A stretch of 11,420 bases of DNA from Ramicandelaber brevisporus (lineage: Eukaryota > Kickxellomycota > Ramicandelaberales > Ramicandelaberaceae). How positions within the stretch are numbered: the first letter of the stretch is position 1; every line of letters starts with the position of its first letter. The translations under genes and the position numbers were made by a program. The stretch spans positions 1-11,420 of the forward strand of contig MU603302.1 in the NCBI GenBank assembly GCA_025201865.1, given 5' to 3'. Shown in pieces: positions 1-7,848 of the stretch. The notes beneath the pieces are model-generated. The model ran no database searches. It was not told where the DNA came from and saw only the letters and a program-made list of their open reading frames with translations.

Positions 1-39
1 CAACAACAACAACAACAACAACAGCAGCAGCAGCAGCAG
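1..39 (+). repeat. CAA/CAG trinucleotide tract, left copy (truncated)
   Basis: Seven CAA units followed by six CAG units are visible, in frame with the F-box reading frame that follows, so they would encode glutamine. The right-arm copy shows that the full tract is at least 26 units. The window edge cuts this one. Confidence 0.95.
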
Positions 40-1323
40 CCAACTCTCTTCTTGTTGTACTTGCCAGTTGAATTAACAGAGGAGATCAGTCTGTACTTTC
101 AAGGACGAGATGCCGCCAAACTGCTCAGGGTCAGCCGTTCTTTTCGCAGCTTGTTCCTCCCTCGCGTTTGGGTCGACTTGAACACTTTTATTGTCATCAA
201 AGACGATGAAGCTAAACGACGCGCGTTGGAAAGCTACGGCCATTTTGTACGCAGTGTGGACATTACCAGTTACAATACGGATTGGTTCAAACTCGACTGG
301 CTGCCATTTGTCAAACGTATAACATACCTAAAAGTCGGTGTCGATTACGAGGGTACTGCAGAAGAAGCTGAAATGGTGATAGAGTCGATTAAGCAGTCCA
401 AGATGCTGCGAACGTTGGATTTGCATGTTGAAAGTTATCACACATTATTAGAATTTAACGAATTGGCAGCTGCAATTAATGAACTCGAGTATTTAGAGCG
501 CATCACATGTAGGTTTGAAACTGAATATTCAAGGGTGAGTGTAGGTGGATGGAGGCGAGCTGCCAATTTTGTTGATTTGCTACGTCCTTCAGTGAGATCG
601 AAGCTGACGCTGAGAATGAGAATTGAAACAACTTATAACGAGGTGCATGTGCGAGCGTTGGCACCATACTTTGTCAAACTCGAGATATATGAATATGAAT
701 ATATTCTTTGCAATACGTACTTGGTCCATAAATTTTTTGGTATTAAAGACAGTGATGGACAGCAGCTAGTGTTTCCGCAGTTAAAGTAATTGAAGACGAC
801 ATCGTGCTGTTTCAAGAGTGAAGGTTATACCGTAGAGAGCATTAAACCTAGTCGATTCCCGCAACTACAACATTTTCACTTTTATTCTGGTTCATGCGAC
901 TTGCTAGCCCGCGGTGAACGAAACGAGAATGAATATGAGAAGTACAATTGGAAACCTGAATACTCTGGCTACTCTCACATCATTATTCCTTCCCAGCACT
1001 GGCACTATTTGACAGAGTTGCGCATTGGCATCGTTTCTTCTTCCATCCTGATGGACATTATTGGTCTCAGTCCGCATATTGAGCAACTCATTGTTGGATC
1101 AAATTATTCGAGTGTACAAGTAGGAAACGCTTCAGATTATAATCATGATCAGTTCCAGCTTGACACTATTCTGGATCGTCTGCCTCGCCTTGTGGAGTTC
1201 TCGATTGGACGGTTAAACTCAAGGCTTGTTGTCAATTCAGCTGCAGTTCCAGCTACACGTCGATATAGAATTGATATTACCATTGGTTGCCAAATGTCAA
1301 TCACACCATCAGCAGTTGTGTAG
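1..1323 (+). pseudogene. F-box/LRR protein gene, left-arm copy, 5' truncated by the window and interrupted by TAA
   Basis: The frame runs from the glutamine tract through a short linker (residues PTLF) into an F-box beginning LLYLPVELTEEIS, with a conserved DAAKLLRV segment and RVW at its end. A YGHFVRSVDI motif follows, then irregular leucine-rich repeats. A TAA at 787-789 interrupts the frame, but the same frame is open from 790 to TAG at 1321-1323 and continues LRR-like text (FPQL, YLTELRIG, LVEFSIGRL). The downstream half is therefore the rest of the same gene. F-box proteins bind Skp1 and present substrates to SCF ubiquitin ligases. An alternative is a 66-base intron at 786-851 (GTAATT to CTAG). 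It would keep the frame and remove the stop, but would also delete 22 LRR-like residues, and its branch site is poor. No frameshift is seen. Copy identical to 5789-7111. Confidence 0.75.
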
Positions 1324-1755
1324 TGAATCTCCGCCGGTGAGGCGGTCATTCTCATTGTGAGTTGAGCCAACATTCATTGCAATTCTTGCTTCTCTAGCGC
1401 ACCCATTAATTTTGATTCTTATTATTTGTTTTATCCCCATTACGTTTGCTGCTTGTGTTTGATCACCACAACCTAGTGAACGGCCCTTTCAATTAACCTT
1501 TCAATTATCACCTATTGTTTAGTAAATAAGAATTTTAGCCCTTTTATTCTATTCCACCACGCAGACCTCCGCTTCACCTTGCCCCTTCGGTGGTCATGTT
1601 TTCTTCCTCTTGAAACACACTTTATTTCCCCATAGTTTTTAATACCTATTAGGATAGTCAACGCTCAGCGCTTCGCGTTGATAACTCTACAGTTGTCTAT
1701 ATTATGAAGATGCCACTGTTGATTAGTGTGTCATTTATCGAGTGCGTTCGTGGAT
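1324..1755. other. Intergenic, AT-rich, left arm (mirror 5357-5788)
   Basis: No convincing gene. The stretch is T/A-rich 3'-flank of the broken F-box gene. It contains a dyad, TCAACGC at 1658-1664 and GCGTTGA at 1675-1681, with an AGCGCT palindrome (1667-1672) in its loop; the mirror is at 5431-5454. There is no clear AATAAA signal close to the gene end. Confidence 0.5.
1331..1345 (+). other. Small GC hairpin just after the left-arm gene stop
   Basis: CCGCC and GGCGG (1331-1335 and 1341-1345) flank a 5-base loop, seven bases after the TAG that ends the arm gene. The mirror copy is at 5767-5781. The stem is short, so a role in 3'-end formation is only a possibility. Confidence 0.35.
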
Positions 1756-1998
1756 ATGGACGAGACTATCAAATTGCTTCAAGGCGATGCTGAGAAATTT
1801 CAAAAGCTGTTGAAGCGCAGTGATGATACCGGTTGGGAAGCATAATGATCGCTGCGAGCATTGTTCTCTAGCACTAGCCGCAAGGTACACCTAGATTATT
1901 CACAGTCAGAGTTACACTATTACTCAATGGATAAGTCCATTCAAAGAGCTGTGCTGTGCTGTGCTGTATGCTTTAAGCTTTGTTCCTCTTTAAAATAA
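1756..1998 (+). pseudogene. Possible coding relic or small ORF, left arm
   Basis: An ATG at 1756 with G at -3 and G at +4 opens a 29-residue frame starting MDETIKLLQGDAEKF and ending in tandem TAA TGA (1843-1848). The same frame then stays open for 49 more codons to TAA at 1996-1998 and includes protein-like text such as LDYSQSELHYYSMDKS. The charged, amphipathic composition looks more coding-like than the surroundings. I recognise no family. It could be a decayed gene fragment, a short real peptide, an exon of a spliced gene, or chance. The 3' part runs into a GCTGT pentamer repeat, which weakens the coding case there. Confidence 0.25.
1948..1967 (+). repeat. GCTGT pentamer repeat, four units
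   Basis: Four perfect tandem GCTGT units. The mirror copy is at 5145-5164 with the same unit number, as expected for a recent or homogenised duplication, since microsatellites diverge quickly. Confidence 0.9.
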
Positions 1999-2460
1999 AA
2001 TGAATAAATAAAATGACAGATATAATGACAGGAAGGAGTAAAATGGATGAGTGGCAGTTTTGTGGTCGCTGCTGGGGCTGTTTACGAGTGATGAGTCGAT
2101 CCGAGCAGTGGATCATCACAATGGGATGAGAACAAATGGATGACTAAGTGGAATGATAAAAAGAATGATGAGGTAACTCAATCTGAGCTGCATCGAAGTC
2201 ACAGCTGGCGCAAGCTGGGGCGAGAGTGCAGCGTGCGGCTGGCGAGTTAGGATGAACTCATTGAAACTATATTGAACTAGAGTGCAAAATCACTTGTTGC
2301 TGTCTGGGAAGTAGCGAAGCTAATCGGAAACGCATGTGTTGCAGAGCCAGGTTGCAAGCAAACCGCAATGTTGTCGGCACAAGCGTTATATCGGTAGCAA
2401 TGATGCGAATGAAAGCAAGAGGAAAGCGATTCAAAGAAAGCGATTGACAGCGATTGATGA
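1999..2460. other. Intergenic, left arm (mirror 4652-5113)
   Basis: No gene is supported. The first part is rich in AATGA-like words. An imperfect dyad with GATCC and GGATC lies near 2098-2116. The right part (about 2280 onward) is richer in G+C and holds three close copies of AGCGATT starting at 2425, 2439 and 2449, the first two within a 9-base AAAGCGATT match. A fourth AAAGCGAT lies just outside the arm at 2573-2580. The AGCGATT copies resemble a cluster of regulatory sites, but I know no factor for them. Several short frames are open here in different registers with no coding character. Confidence 0.4.
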
Positions 2461-2505
2461 CACTTCGCTCGGCTCGCACGCCGCAACCCGCGAGCCAGCG
2501 CAGTG
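2461..2505 (+). other. Strong imperfect hairpin near the inner end of the left arm
   Basis: CACT, CGC and GGCTCGC (2461-2477) pair with GCGAGCC, GCG and AGTG (2490-2505) around a 12-base loop. That is 14 base pairs with small internal interruptions, G+C-rich in an otherwise AT-leaning region. It lies about 55 bases from the inner boundary of the arm. It could be a regulatory structure, a structured RNA, or a fold-back point that helped create the inverted duplication. Confidence 0.55.
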
Positions 2506-2568
2506 TCCCCATAGAGAAACTCCAGTCGTAGCATCTGAGTTCGACGTGTGCTGGACAGAGAATCGTGT

Positions 2569-2908
2569 CACGAAAGCGATAGTAGACTTATAAATGTAGA
2601 CAGCGCTTGCGACGACGATTTTAAACTTCAGCAACTCGTCGTATTGCAACACCATTTTAACTCGTGTGAGTCTGCGAGCCTGAAGTCACGGATGCTTACT
2701 CTTTCCATTGTTCTCTTTTGAGCACAGTAGGCATCTAGTCACCACTGCTCATCTATCATTTACAAACACTCTATTTTGCATGCTCACTTTGCTTGTAGTG
2801 CAAATTGCATTGCTGAGATGGAAGGCTCAGAATCTGTCCAATGATAATCAAAAACAAACGTAAGCACTAACGAAGTAAAAGTTGTCATTATGAAGCATAG
2901 ACTATTGT
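2569..2908. other. Spacer, 3' side of the central F-box gene
   Basis: No gene seen. It holds a TATAAA at 2589-2594 (plus sense) shortly after the left arm ends, and a dyad ACGACGA / TCGTCGT (2612-2618 and 2636-2642). After the TAA of the central gene the same frame meets a second TAA and a TGA nine to ten codons on. No clear polyadenylation hexamer is visible. Confidence 0.4.
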
Positions 2909-4303
2909 TTAGACATCATCAGGTAGGAATCTTGACGCTAGAATGCCGTTATTGCTTTCATTCTCGGCGCGGAGCTTATCATCATTATCTTCTAAAGTGG
3001 TTGAAACCATCACGCCACGGGATGTATCCAAAGGATTACTACCACTATTCCATTCTGGCGCTTGGCCGCCATCAACAATCACATCAACAAAGGCGAGATA
3101 TGGCAGCAAGAATGAGTTGTTGAGAGCAGCGATAAGTTTCGGCGAGGTGGATGCAGTTGGAGAAGCATAGAACCGCATGAATGCCAAGCGTTCAAACCGC
3201 GGTACACTTTCGTAAAGAAAGGTGGTGATCGGATCGTAGTCGCCGACTGGAGTGAAGTGTGTAATCTCCAGACCAACAAGCACATCGTTGTGGTTCTTGG
3301 CTAAATTGATGATAAAGTTGCGTTCCGTCTCGATCAATGCCGCATCTGTCGTCGAGCATGCACCAAGACCGAATCCTACACTCAGATCAAACCGAGGACG
3401 ACGGATGCTGCATATTTTCTTGAACAGCCCATACCCGGTGATCCGCTCACCGGTTTGCTCGTCGATAATTGGCGCCGTTCGAGTGATATCAACCTGTGTC
3501 ATTACAGACAGCTCGCTCAACAACGGAAAGCTCTTCGGATTCGTAACGACTTCTGTGACCTTATGGAGAACTTCAATGCTACTGATCAGTTTTAGCCACA
3601 ATATCGCAACATTCTTGAATACTCCCAGGGTTGGTGCCACCATTCCAGCTGCCATGTTCGGAATTGATACATCCAACACTGTAAGTTTGCCACCAATCAG
3701 CCTCATGTTCTCTCCAGTGAGTACTGCAATGTCCAGGTCCATGTCGCTAGCAGCAAATTGGCGAAAATGCGGCATGTTACCAATCGCCTTATCCAACTCT
3801 GCAGCCAGATTCTCATCGGCGTCATATCCATATTCGGCAATGGAAATGCGATTCAGCTTGGTCAGTTTCGCCAGAACATTACCCACCCAAAGCTCACTTG
3901 GTAACCCATCTCGAATCCCAATGTATGTAGACGTCACATTTGGAATAAGCTCGGCAAAGTTTGGCTCGTACTCCAGCATGTAGCGCAAGAAGTTGGTATC
4001 CACATCAAGAAAGCGCAGCCGATGTCCGTACTTGCGAAAGGCGTCAAGAGTTTGTTTGCGTGTGACTTTCGGACGGTTGACATGCACTAAGTTGTCGAAT
4101 ATTAGATTGCGGTGGTAGAGCTCATACGCTGTGTACCAACTCTTGGAGACTAGTCGAAATCGTGATCGAATACGAAAGTAAATAAACTGCATAATGTACG
4201 CAATCAACTCGGTTGGCAGCCAGAGCTTGTCAACTTCTACAGCACTCTCATCAAAGCGTGGCCGCTTGTTCCGAATGGGATTGAGCAGCTTGCTGATATC
4301 CAT
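2909..4303 (-). CDS. F-box/LRR-like protein (464 aa), intact, in the repeat spacer
   Basis: Predicted SCF ubiquitin-ligase substrate adaptor. The start ATG (4303-4301) has a near-ideal context, with A at -3 and G at +4, and follows a pyrimidine-rich leader. Residues 11-16 include a basic KRPR patch that could be a nuclear signal. The F-box spans about residues 27-69, starting LWLPTELIAYIMQFI with the conserved RLVSKSWY core, and is known from the family to bind Skp1. A YGHRLRFLDVD segment (about 92-102) matches the post-F-box motif of the two other F-box genes here. Residues 120-400 form irregular leucine-rich strands (KLTVLDVSIPN, FPLLSELSV, LVGLEITHF). The tail (about 415-464) is acidic, polar and probably disordered. 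The frame has no interruption and ends in TAA. It lies alone between two inverted arms that carry a broken relative. Substrate unknown. Confidence 0.88.
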   Translation of the reverse strand: MDISKLLNPIRNKRPRFDESAVEVDKLWLPTELIAYIMQFIYFRIRSRFRLVSKSWYTAYELYHRNLIFDNLVHVNRPKVTRKQTLDAFRKYGHRLRFLDVDTNFLRYMLEYEPNFAELIPNVTSTYIGIRDGLPSELWVGNVLAKLTKLNRISIAEYGYDADENLAAELDKAIGNMPHFRQFAASDMDLDIAVLTGENMRLIGGKLTVLDVSIPNMAAGMVAPTLGVFKNVAILWLKLISSIEVLHKVTEVVTNPKSFPLLSELSVMTQVDITRTAPIIDEQTGERITGYGLFKKICSIRRPRFDLSVGFGLGACSTTDAALIETERNFIINLAKNHNDVLVGLEITHFTPVGDYDPITTFLYESVPRFERLAFMRFYASPTASTSPKLIAALNNSFLLPYLAFVDVIVDGGQAPEWNSGSNPLDTSRGVMVSTTLEDNDDKLRAENESNNGILASRFLPDDV

Positions 4304-4545
4304 CGTCAGTGATTATGTTGAAGGTTGTGTTGAAGAGATTGGTGGTAGTGAAAGACAGAAAGAGGAGAGGAACGCGAGACACAACCTCAGCTGTAGTTAT
4401 TTTGACAACTACGTCCAGTCTGTGAGCAAGGAGAATACCAATCGGTTATCCCACTGCATTTTCTGAATAGCATTGATCAGGGACACCTAAGCTCGAAGTG
4501 GATGACTAATTACAAATTGTGACTTGCGTCCCGAAATGGAAATCC
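4304..4545 (-). promoter_or_regulatory. Promoter and leader region of the central F-box gene
   Basis: About 240 bases separate the start codon from the right arm. Read on the minus strand, the stretch near the start is pyrimidine-rich (about 4350-4380), as is common for fungal leaders. There is no clear TATA element. The adjacent arm carries the AGCGATT cluster and the hairpin, which may be distal promoter parts. Confidence 0.4.
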
Positions 4546-4606
4546 ACACGATTCTGTCCAGCACACGTCGAACTCAGATGCTACGACTGGAGTTTCTCTA
4601 TGGGGA

Positions 4607-4651
4607 CACTGCGCTGGCTCGCGGGTTGCGGCGTGCGAGCCGAGCGAAGTG
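4607..4651 (-). other. Strong imperfect hairpin near the inner end of the right arm
   Basis: Mirror copy of the structure at 2461-2505, with the same 14 pairs and 12-base loop. It lies about 300 bases upstream of the start codon of the spacer F-box gene. Confidence 0.55.
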
Positions 4652-5113
4652 TCATCAATCGCTGTCAATCGCTTTCTTTGAATCGCTTTCCTCTTGCTTT
4701 CATTCGCATCATTGCTACCGATATAACGCTTGTGCCGACAACATTGCGGTTTGCTTGCAACCTGGCTCTGCAACACATGCGTTTCCGATTAGCTTCGCTA
4801 CTTCCCAGACAGCAACAAGTGATTTTGCACTCTAGTTCAATATAGTTTCAATGAGTTCATCCTAACTCGCCAGCCGCACGCTGCACTCTCGCCCCAGCTT
4901 GCGCCAGCTGTGACTTCGATGCAGCTCAGATTGAGTTACCTCATCATTCTTTTTATCATTCCACTTAGTCATCCATTTGTTCTCATCCCATTGTGATGAT
5001 CCACTGCTCGGATCGACTCATCACTCGTAAACAGCCCCAGCAGCGACCACAAAACTGCCACTCATCCATTTTACTCCTTCCTGTCATTATATCTGTCATT
5101 TTATTTATTCATT

Positions 5114-5356
5114 TTATTTTAAAGAGGAACAAAGCTTAAAGCATACAGCACAGCACAGCACAGCTCTTTGAATGGACTTATCCATTGAGTAATAGTGTAA
5201 CTCTGACTGTGAATAATCTAGGTGTACCTTGCGGCTAGTGCTAGAGAACAATGCTCGCAGCGATCATTATGCTTCCCAACCGGTATCATCACTGCGCTTC
5301 AACAGCTTTTGAAATTTCTCAGCATCGCCTTGAAGCAATTTGATAGTCTCGTCCAT
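5114..5356 (-). pseudogene. Possible coding relic or small ORF, right arm
   Basis: Mirror copy of the left-arm relic, with ATG at 5356-5354, tandem stops after 29 codons and the same frame reopening to 5114. It is identical to the other copy, so it gives no independent evidence of coding constraint. Confidence 0.25.
5145..5164 (-). repeat. GCTGT pentamer repeat, right-arm mirror copy
   Basis: The same four units as at 1948-1967, read on the minus strand. Confidence 0.9.
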
Positions 5357-5788
5357 ATCCACGAACGCACTCGATAAATGACACACTAATCAACAGTGGC
5401 ATCTTCATAATATAGACAACTGTAGAGTTATCAACGCGAAGCGCTGAGCGTTGACTATCCTAATAGGTATTAAAAACTATGGGGAAATAAAGTGTGTTTC
5501 AAGAGGAAGAAAACATGACCACCGAAGGGGCAAGGTGAAGCGGAGGTCTGCGTGGTGGAATAGAATAAAAGGGCTAAAATTCTTATTTACTAAACAATAG
5601 GTGATAATTGAAAGGTTAATTGAAAGGGCCGTTCACTAGGTTGTGGTGATCAAACACAAGCAGCAAACGTAATGGGGATAAAACAAATAATAAGAATCAA
5701 AATTAATGGGTGCGCTAGAGAAGCAAGAATTGCAATGAATGTTGGCTCAACTCACAATGAGAATGACCGCCTCACCGGCGGAGATTCA

Positions 5789-7088
5789 CTACACAACTGC
5801 TGATGGTGTGATTGACATTTGGCAACCAATGGTAATATCAATTCTATATCGACGTGTAGCTGGAACTGCAGCTGAATTGACAACAAGCCTTGAGTTTAAC
5901 CGTCCAATCGAGAACTCCACAAGGCGAGGCAGACGATCCAGAATAGTGTCAAGCTGGAACTGATCATGATTATAATCTGAAGCGTTTCCTACTTGTACAC
6001 TCGAATAATTTGATCCAACAATGAGTTGCTCAATATGCGGACTGAGACCAATAATGTCCATCAGGATGGAAGAAGAAACGATGCCAATGCGCAACTCTGT
6101 CAAATAGTGCCAGTGCTGGGAAGGAATAATGATGTGAGAGTAGCCAGAGTATTCAGGTTTCCAATTGTACTTCTCATATTCATTCTCGTTTCGTTCACCG
6201 CGGGCTAGCAAGTCGCATGAACCAGAATAAAAGTGAAAATGTTGTAGTTGCGGGAATCGACTAGGTTTAATGCTCTCTACGGTATAACCTTCACTCTTGA
6301 AACAGCACGATGTCGTCTTCAATTACTTTAACTGCGGAAACACTAGCTGCTGTCCATCACTGTCTTTAATACCAAAAAATTTATGGACCAAGTACGTATT
6401 GCAAAGAATATATTCATATTCATATATCTCGAGTTTGACAAAGTATGGTGCCAACGCTCGCACATGCACCTCGTTATAAGTTGTTTCAATTCTCATTCTC
6501 AGCGTCAGCTTCGATCTCACTGAAGGACGTAGCAAATCAACAAAATTGGCAGCTCGCCTCCATCCACCTACACTCACCCTTGAATATTCAGTTTCAAACC
6601 TACATGTGATGCGCTCTAAATACTCGAGTTCATTAATTGCAGCTGCCAATTCGTTAAATTCTAATAATGTGTGATAACTTTCAACATGCAAATCCAACGT
6701 TCGCAGCATCTTGGACTGCTTAATCGACTCTATCACCATTTCAGCTTCTTCTGCAGTACCCTCGTAATCGACACCGACTTTTAGGTATGTTATACGTTTG
6801 ACAAATGGCAGCCAGTCGAGTTTGAACCAATCCGTATTGTAACTGGTAATGTCCACACTGCGTACAAAATGGCCGTAGCTTTCCAACGCGCGTCGTTTAG
6901 CTTCATCGTCTTTGATGACAATAAAAGTGTTCAAGTCGACCCAAACGCGAGGGAGGAACAAGCTGCGAAAAGAACGGCTGACCCTGAGCAGTTTGGCGGC
7001 ATCTCGTCCTTGAAAGTACAGACTGATCTCCTCTGTTAATTCAACTGGCAAGTACAACAAGAAGAGAGTTGGCTGCTGCTGCTGCTGC

Positions 7089-7149
<61 letters not shown>

Positions 7150-7198
7150 GCTATTGCTGGGGCTCATCTGGCTGCTGTTCGTCCTCGTCGTTCCTCAT
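5789..7198 (-). pseudogene. F-box/LRR protein gene, right-arm copy, with TAG and TAA in frame
   Basis: This copy shows the true 5' end. An ATG at 7198-7196 opens a frame starting MRNDEDEQQPDEPQQ, then a TAG (7153-7151), 26 glutamines, the linker PTLF and the F-box (about 7063-6920). The YGHxVR motif and LRR-like repeats follow, then TAA at 6325-6323, and the frame continues to a final TAG (5791-5789), followed at once by TGA. The whole frame is 469 codons plus stop, close to the 464 of the spacer F-box gene, which supports one ancestral gene. Both internal stops are one C-to-T change from glutamine codons. No GT occurs between the ATG and the TAG, so an intron wholly inside that stretch cannot remove the stop. 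An acceptor at the TAG itself with an upstream exon is possible. Likely a recently inactivated paralogue; stop readthrough cannot be excluded. Confidence 0.75.
7073..7150 (-). repeat. CAA20-CAG6 glutamine tract, right copy
   Basis: Read on the minus strand there are 20 CAA units (7150-7091) followed by 6 CAG units (7090-7073). Together they encode 26 consecutive glutamines in frame with the F-box downstream. A TAG codon (7153-7151) sits directly upstream, itself preceded by CAG CAA. That makes it look like a CAG of the same tract changed at one base. Tracts of this kind expand and contract by replication slippage, and long runs of them are prone to assembly error. Confidence 0.95.
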
Positions 7199-7848
7199 CG
7201 CCGCGTGAGTTAGATCAACTTTTGGTGGTGGAGTCGACTGTTTGAGAGAGCATGGACAAACTCCGCTTCATATCCACTAAATAACTCTAACTTTGCCTCC
7301 TAACGGTCCATTAGGCCGCATTTCAGCCCTTCTAAATAGACATGCTCATCTGGTGTAAGAACAAACTCGCAGCGACGATGATACTGCTAAAATCACCTAC
7401 AGGCTCAACACGGCAGGAGCTCCACAATGTGCATCACGCCATTGCTGCATCCAGCCAGATTTCACTGCGCAGATTATTTCACGTAATACTGCAACAGCTG
7501 GAATTGAAGCACAGGGAAAAAAGAACATGATGAACAACACAAAAATAGCATTCTATCTAACAATGCTCATTCTTTAATAGCATCGTTAAACTCTCTTTGA
7601 TAATAGGCAAGCCCAATCCTGCGAGCCAAAGGCAAGCACCGAGGGCTTGTTAAAAATAAGGGGGAAAGGTGAGGAAAAGAGAGAAGGAAGTAAGAGCTGC
7701 GCGCGACGCTCGCGGTAACAATTGCACACACAAGCGGCGAGCCACACTACACTAATGTGATCTGATGAATGCAAAACAAAATGGTTAAAGACAACGCTAC
7801 TTCACACAAACGAGAGAGACGAATAAGAATACTGTGATGGGAAGGCTG
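7199..7848 (-). promoter_or_regulatory. Intergenic region upstream of the right-arm F-box gene
   Basis: No credible gene. On the minus strand it follows the end of the membrane-protein gene and precedes the ATG at 7198. It contains a purine run on the plus strand (about 7658-7702; CT-rich on the minus strand), which fits a fungal promoter. A CTAAC word occurs about 15 bases upstream of the ATG on the minus strand. It would matter as a branch site only if the gene has an upstream exon. Confidence 0.4.

Larger units (their letters stand above)
1..2568. repeat. Left arm of a 2.57-kb inverted repeat
   Basis: This segment is repeated as its reverse complement at 4546-7111; paired positions sum to 7112 from the window start to 2559/4553. 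I compared about ten 60-base blocks spread along the arm (polyQ start, F-box, gene end, intergenic AT-rich part, inner end) and all were identical. Translations of both strands across the arms also agree. The only difference seen is an extra AG at about 2559-2560, after which eight more bases (2561-2568) match before the arms diverge. The outer limit of this arm is not visible because the window begins inside a CAA run. It contains a broken F-box gene, a possible coding relic and a hairpin. Near identity implies recent duplication, arm-to-arm gene conversion, or an assembly fold-back. Confidence 0.97.
4546..7111. repeat. Right arm of the 2.57-kb inverted repeat
   Basis: Reverse complement of 1-2568. 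The inner boundary is at 4546, where the shared eight bases end; beyond it the sequence is unrelated to 2569 onward. The outer boundary is at least 7111, the partner of window base 1. The real end may lie further right, since the CAA/CAG tract and the start of the gene continue to 7198 here while the left partner lies outside the window. The arm lies upstream of the spacer F-box gene, whose start is at 4303, so its inner end may contribute to that gene's promoter. Confidence 0.97.

Noticed and set aside
2267-2655. Several overlapping short frames near the inner arm ends (also 4510-4845).
   Set aside because: Open in multiple registers on both strands with no coherent protein character; best explained by low stop density in a G+C-rich stretch.
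3252-3983. 243-codon open frame on the plus strand.
   Set aside because: It is antisense to the well-supported central F-box gene and lacks domain-like content; a shadow frame.
1-7111. Transposon with 2.5-kb terminal inverted repeats.
   Set aside because: No transposase, integrase or target-site duplication is seen. The spacer encodes only an F-box protein and the outer end is not visible, so a simple inverted duplication is the better description.
1-7198. Reassigned UAA/UAG as glutamine (the arm gene has both in frame, and several frames have a TGA at or just after their end).
   Set aside because: The intact genes have about 19 glutamines, all CAA or CAG, and the arm gene has more of the same. 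A recoded genome should use UAR for a fair share of them. Tandem stops are common by chance.
7342-7530. 62-codon frame upstream of the right-arm gene.
   Set aside because: Short, with no protein-like pattern, and it lies in a region that reads as a promoter.
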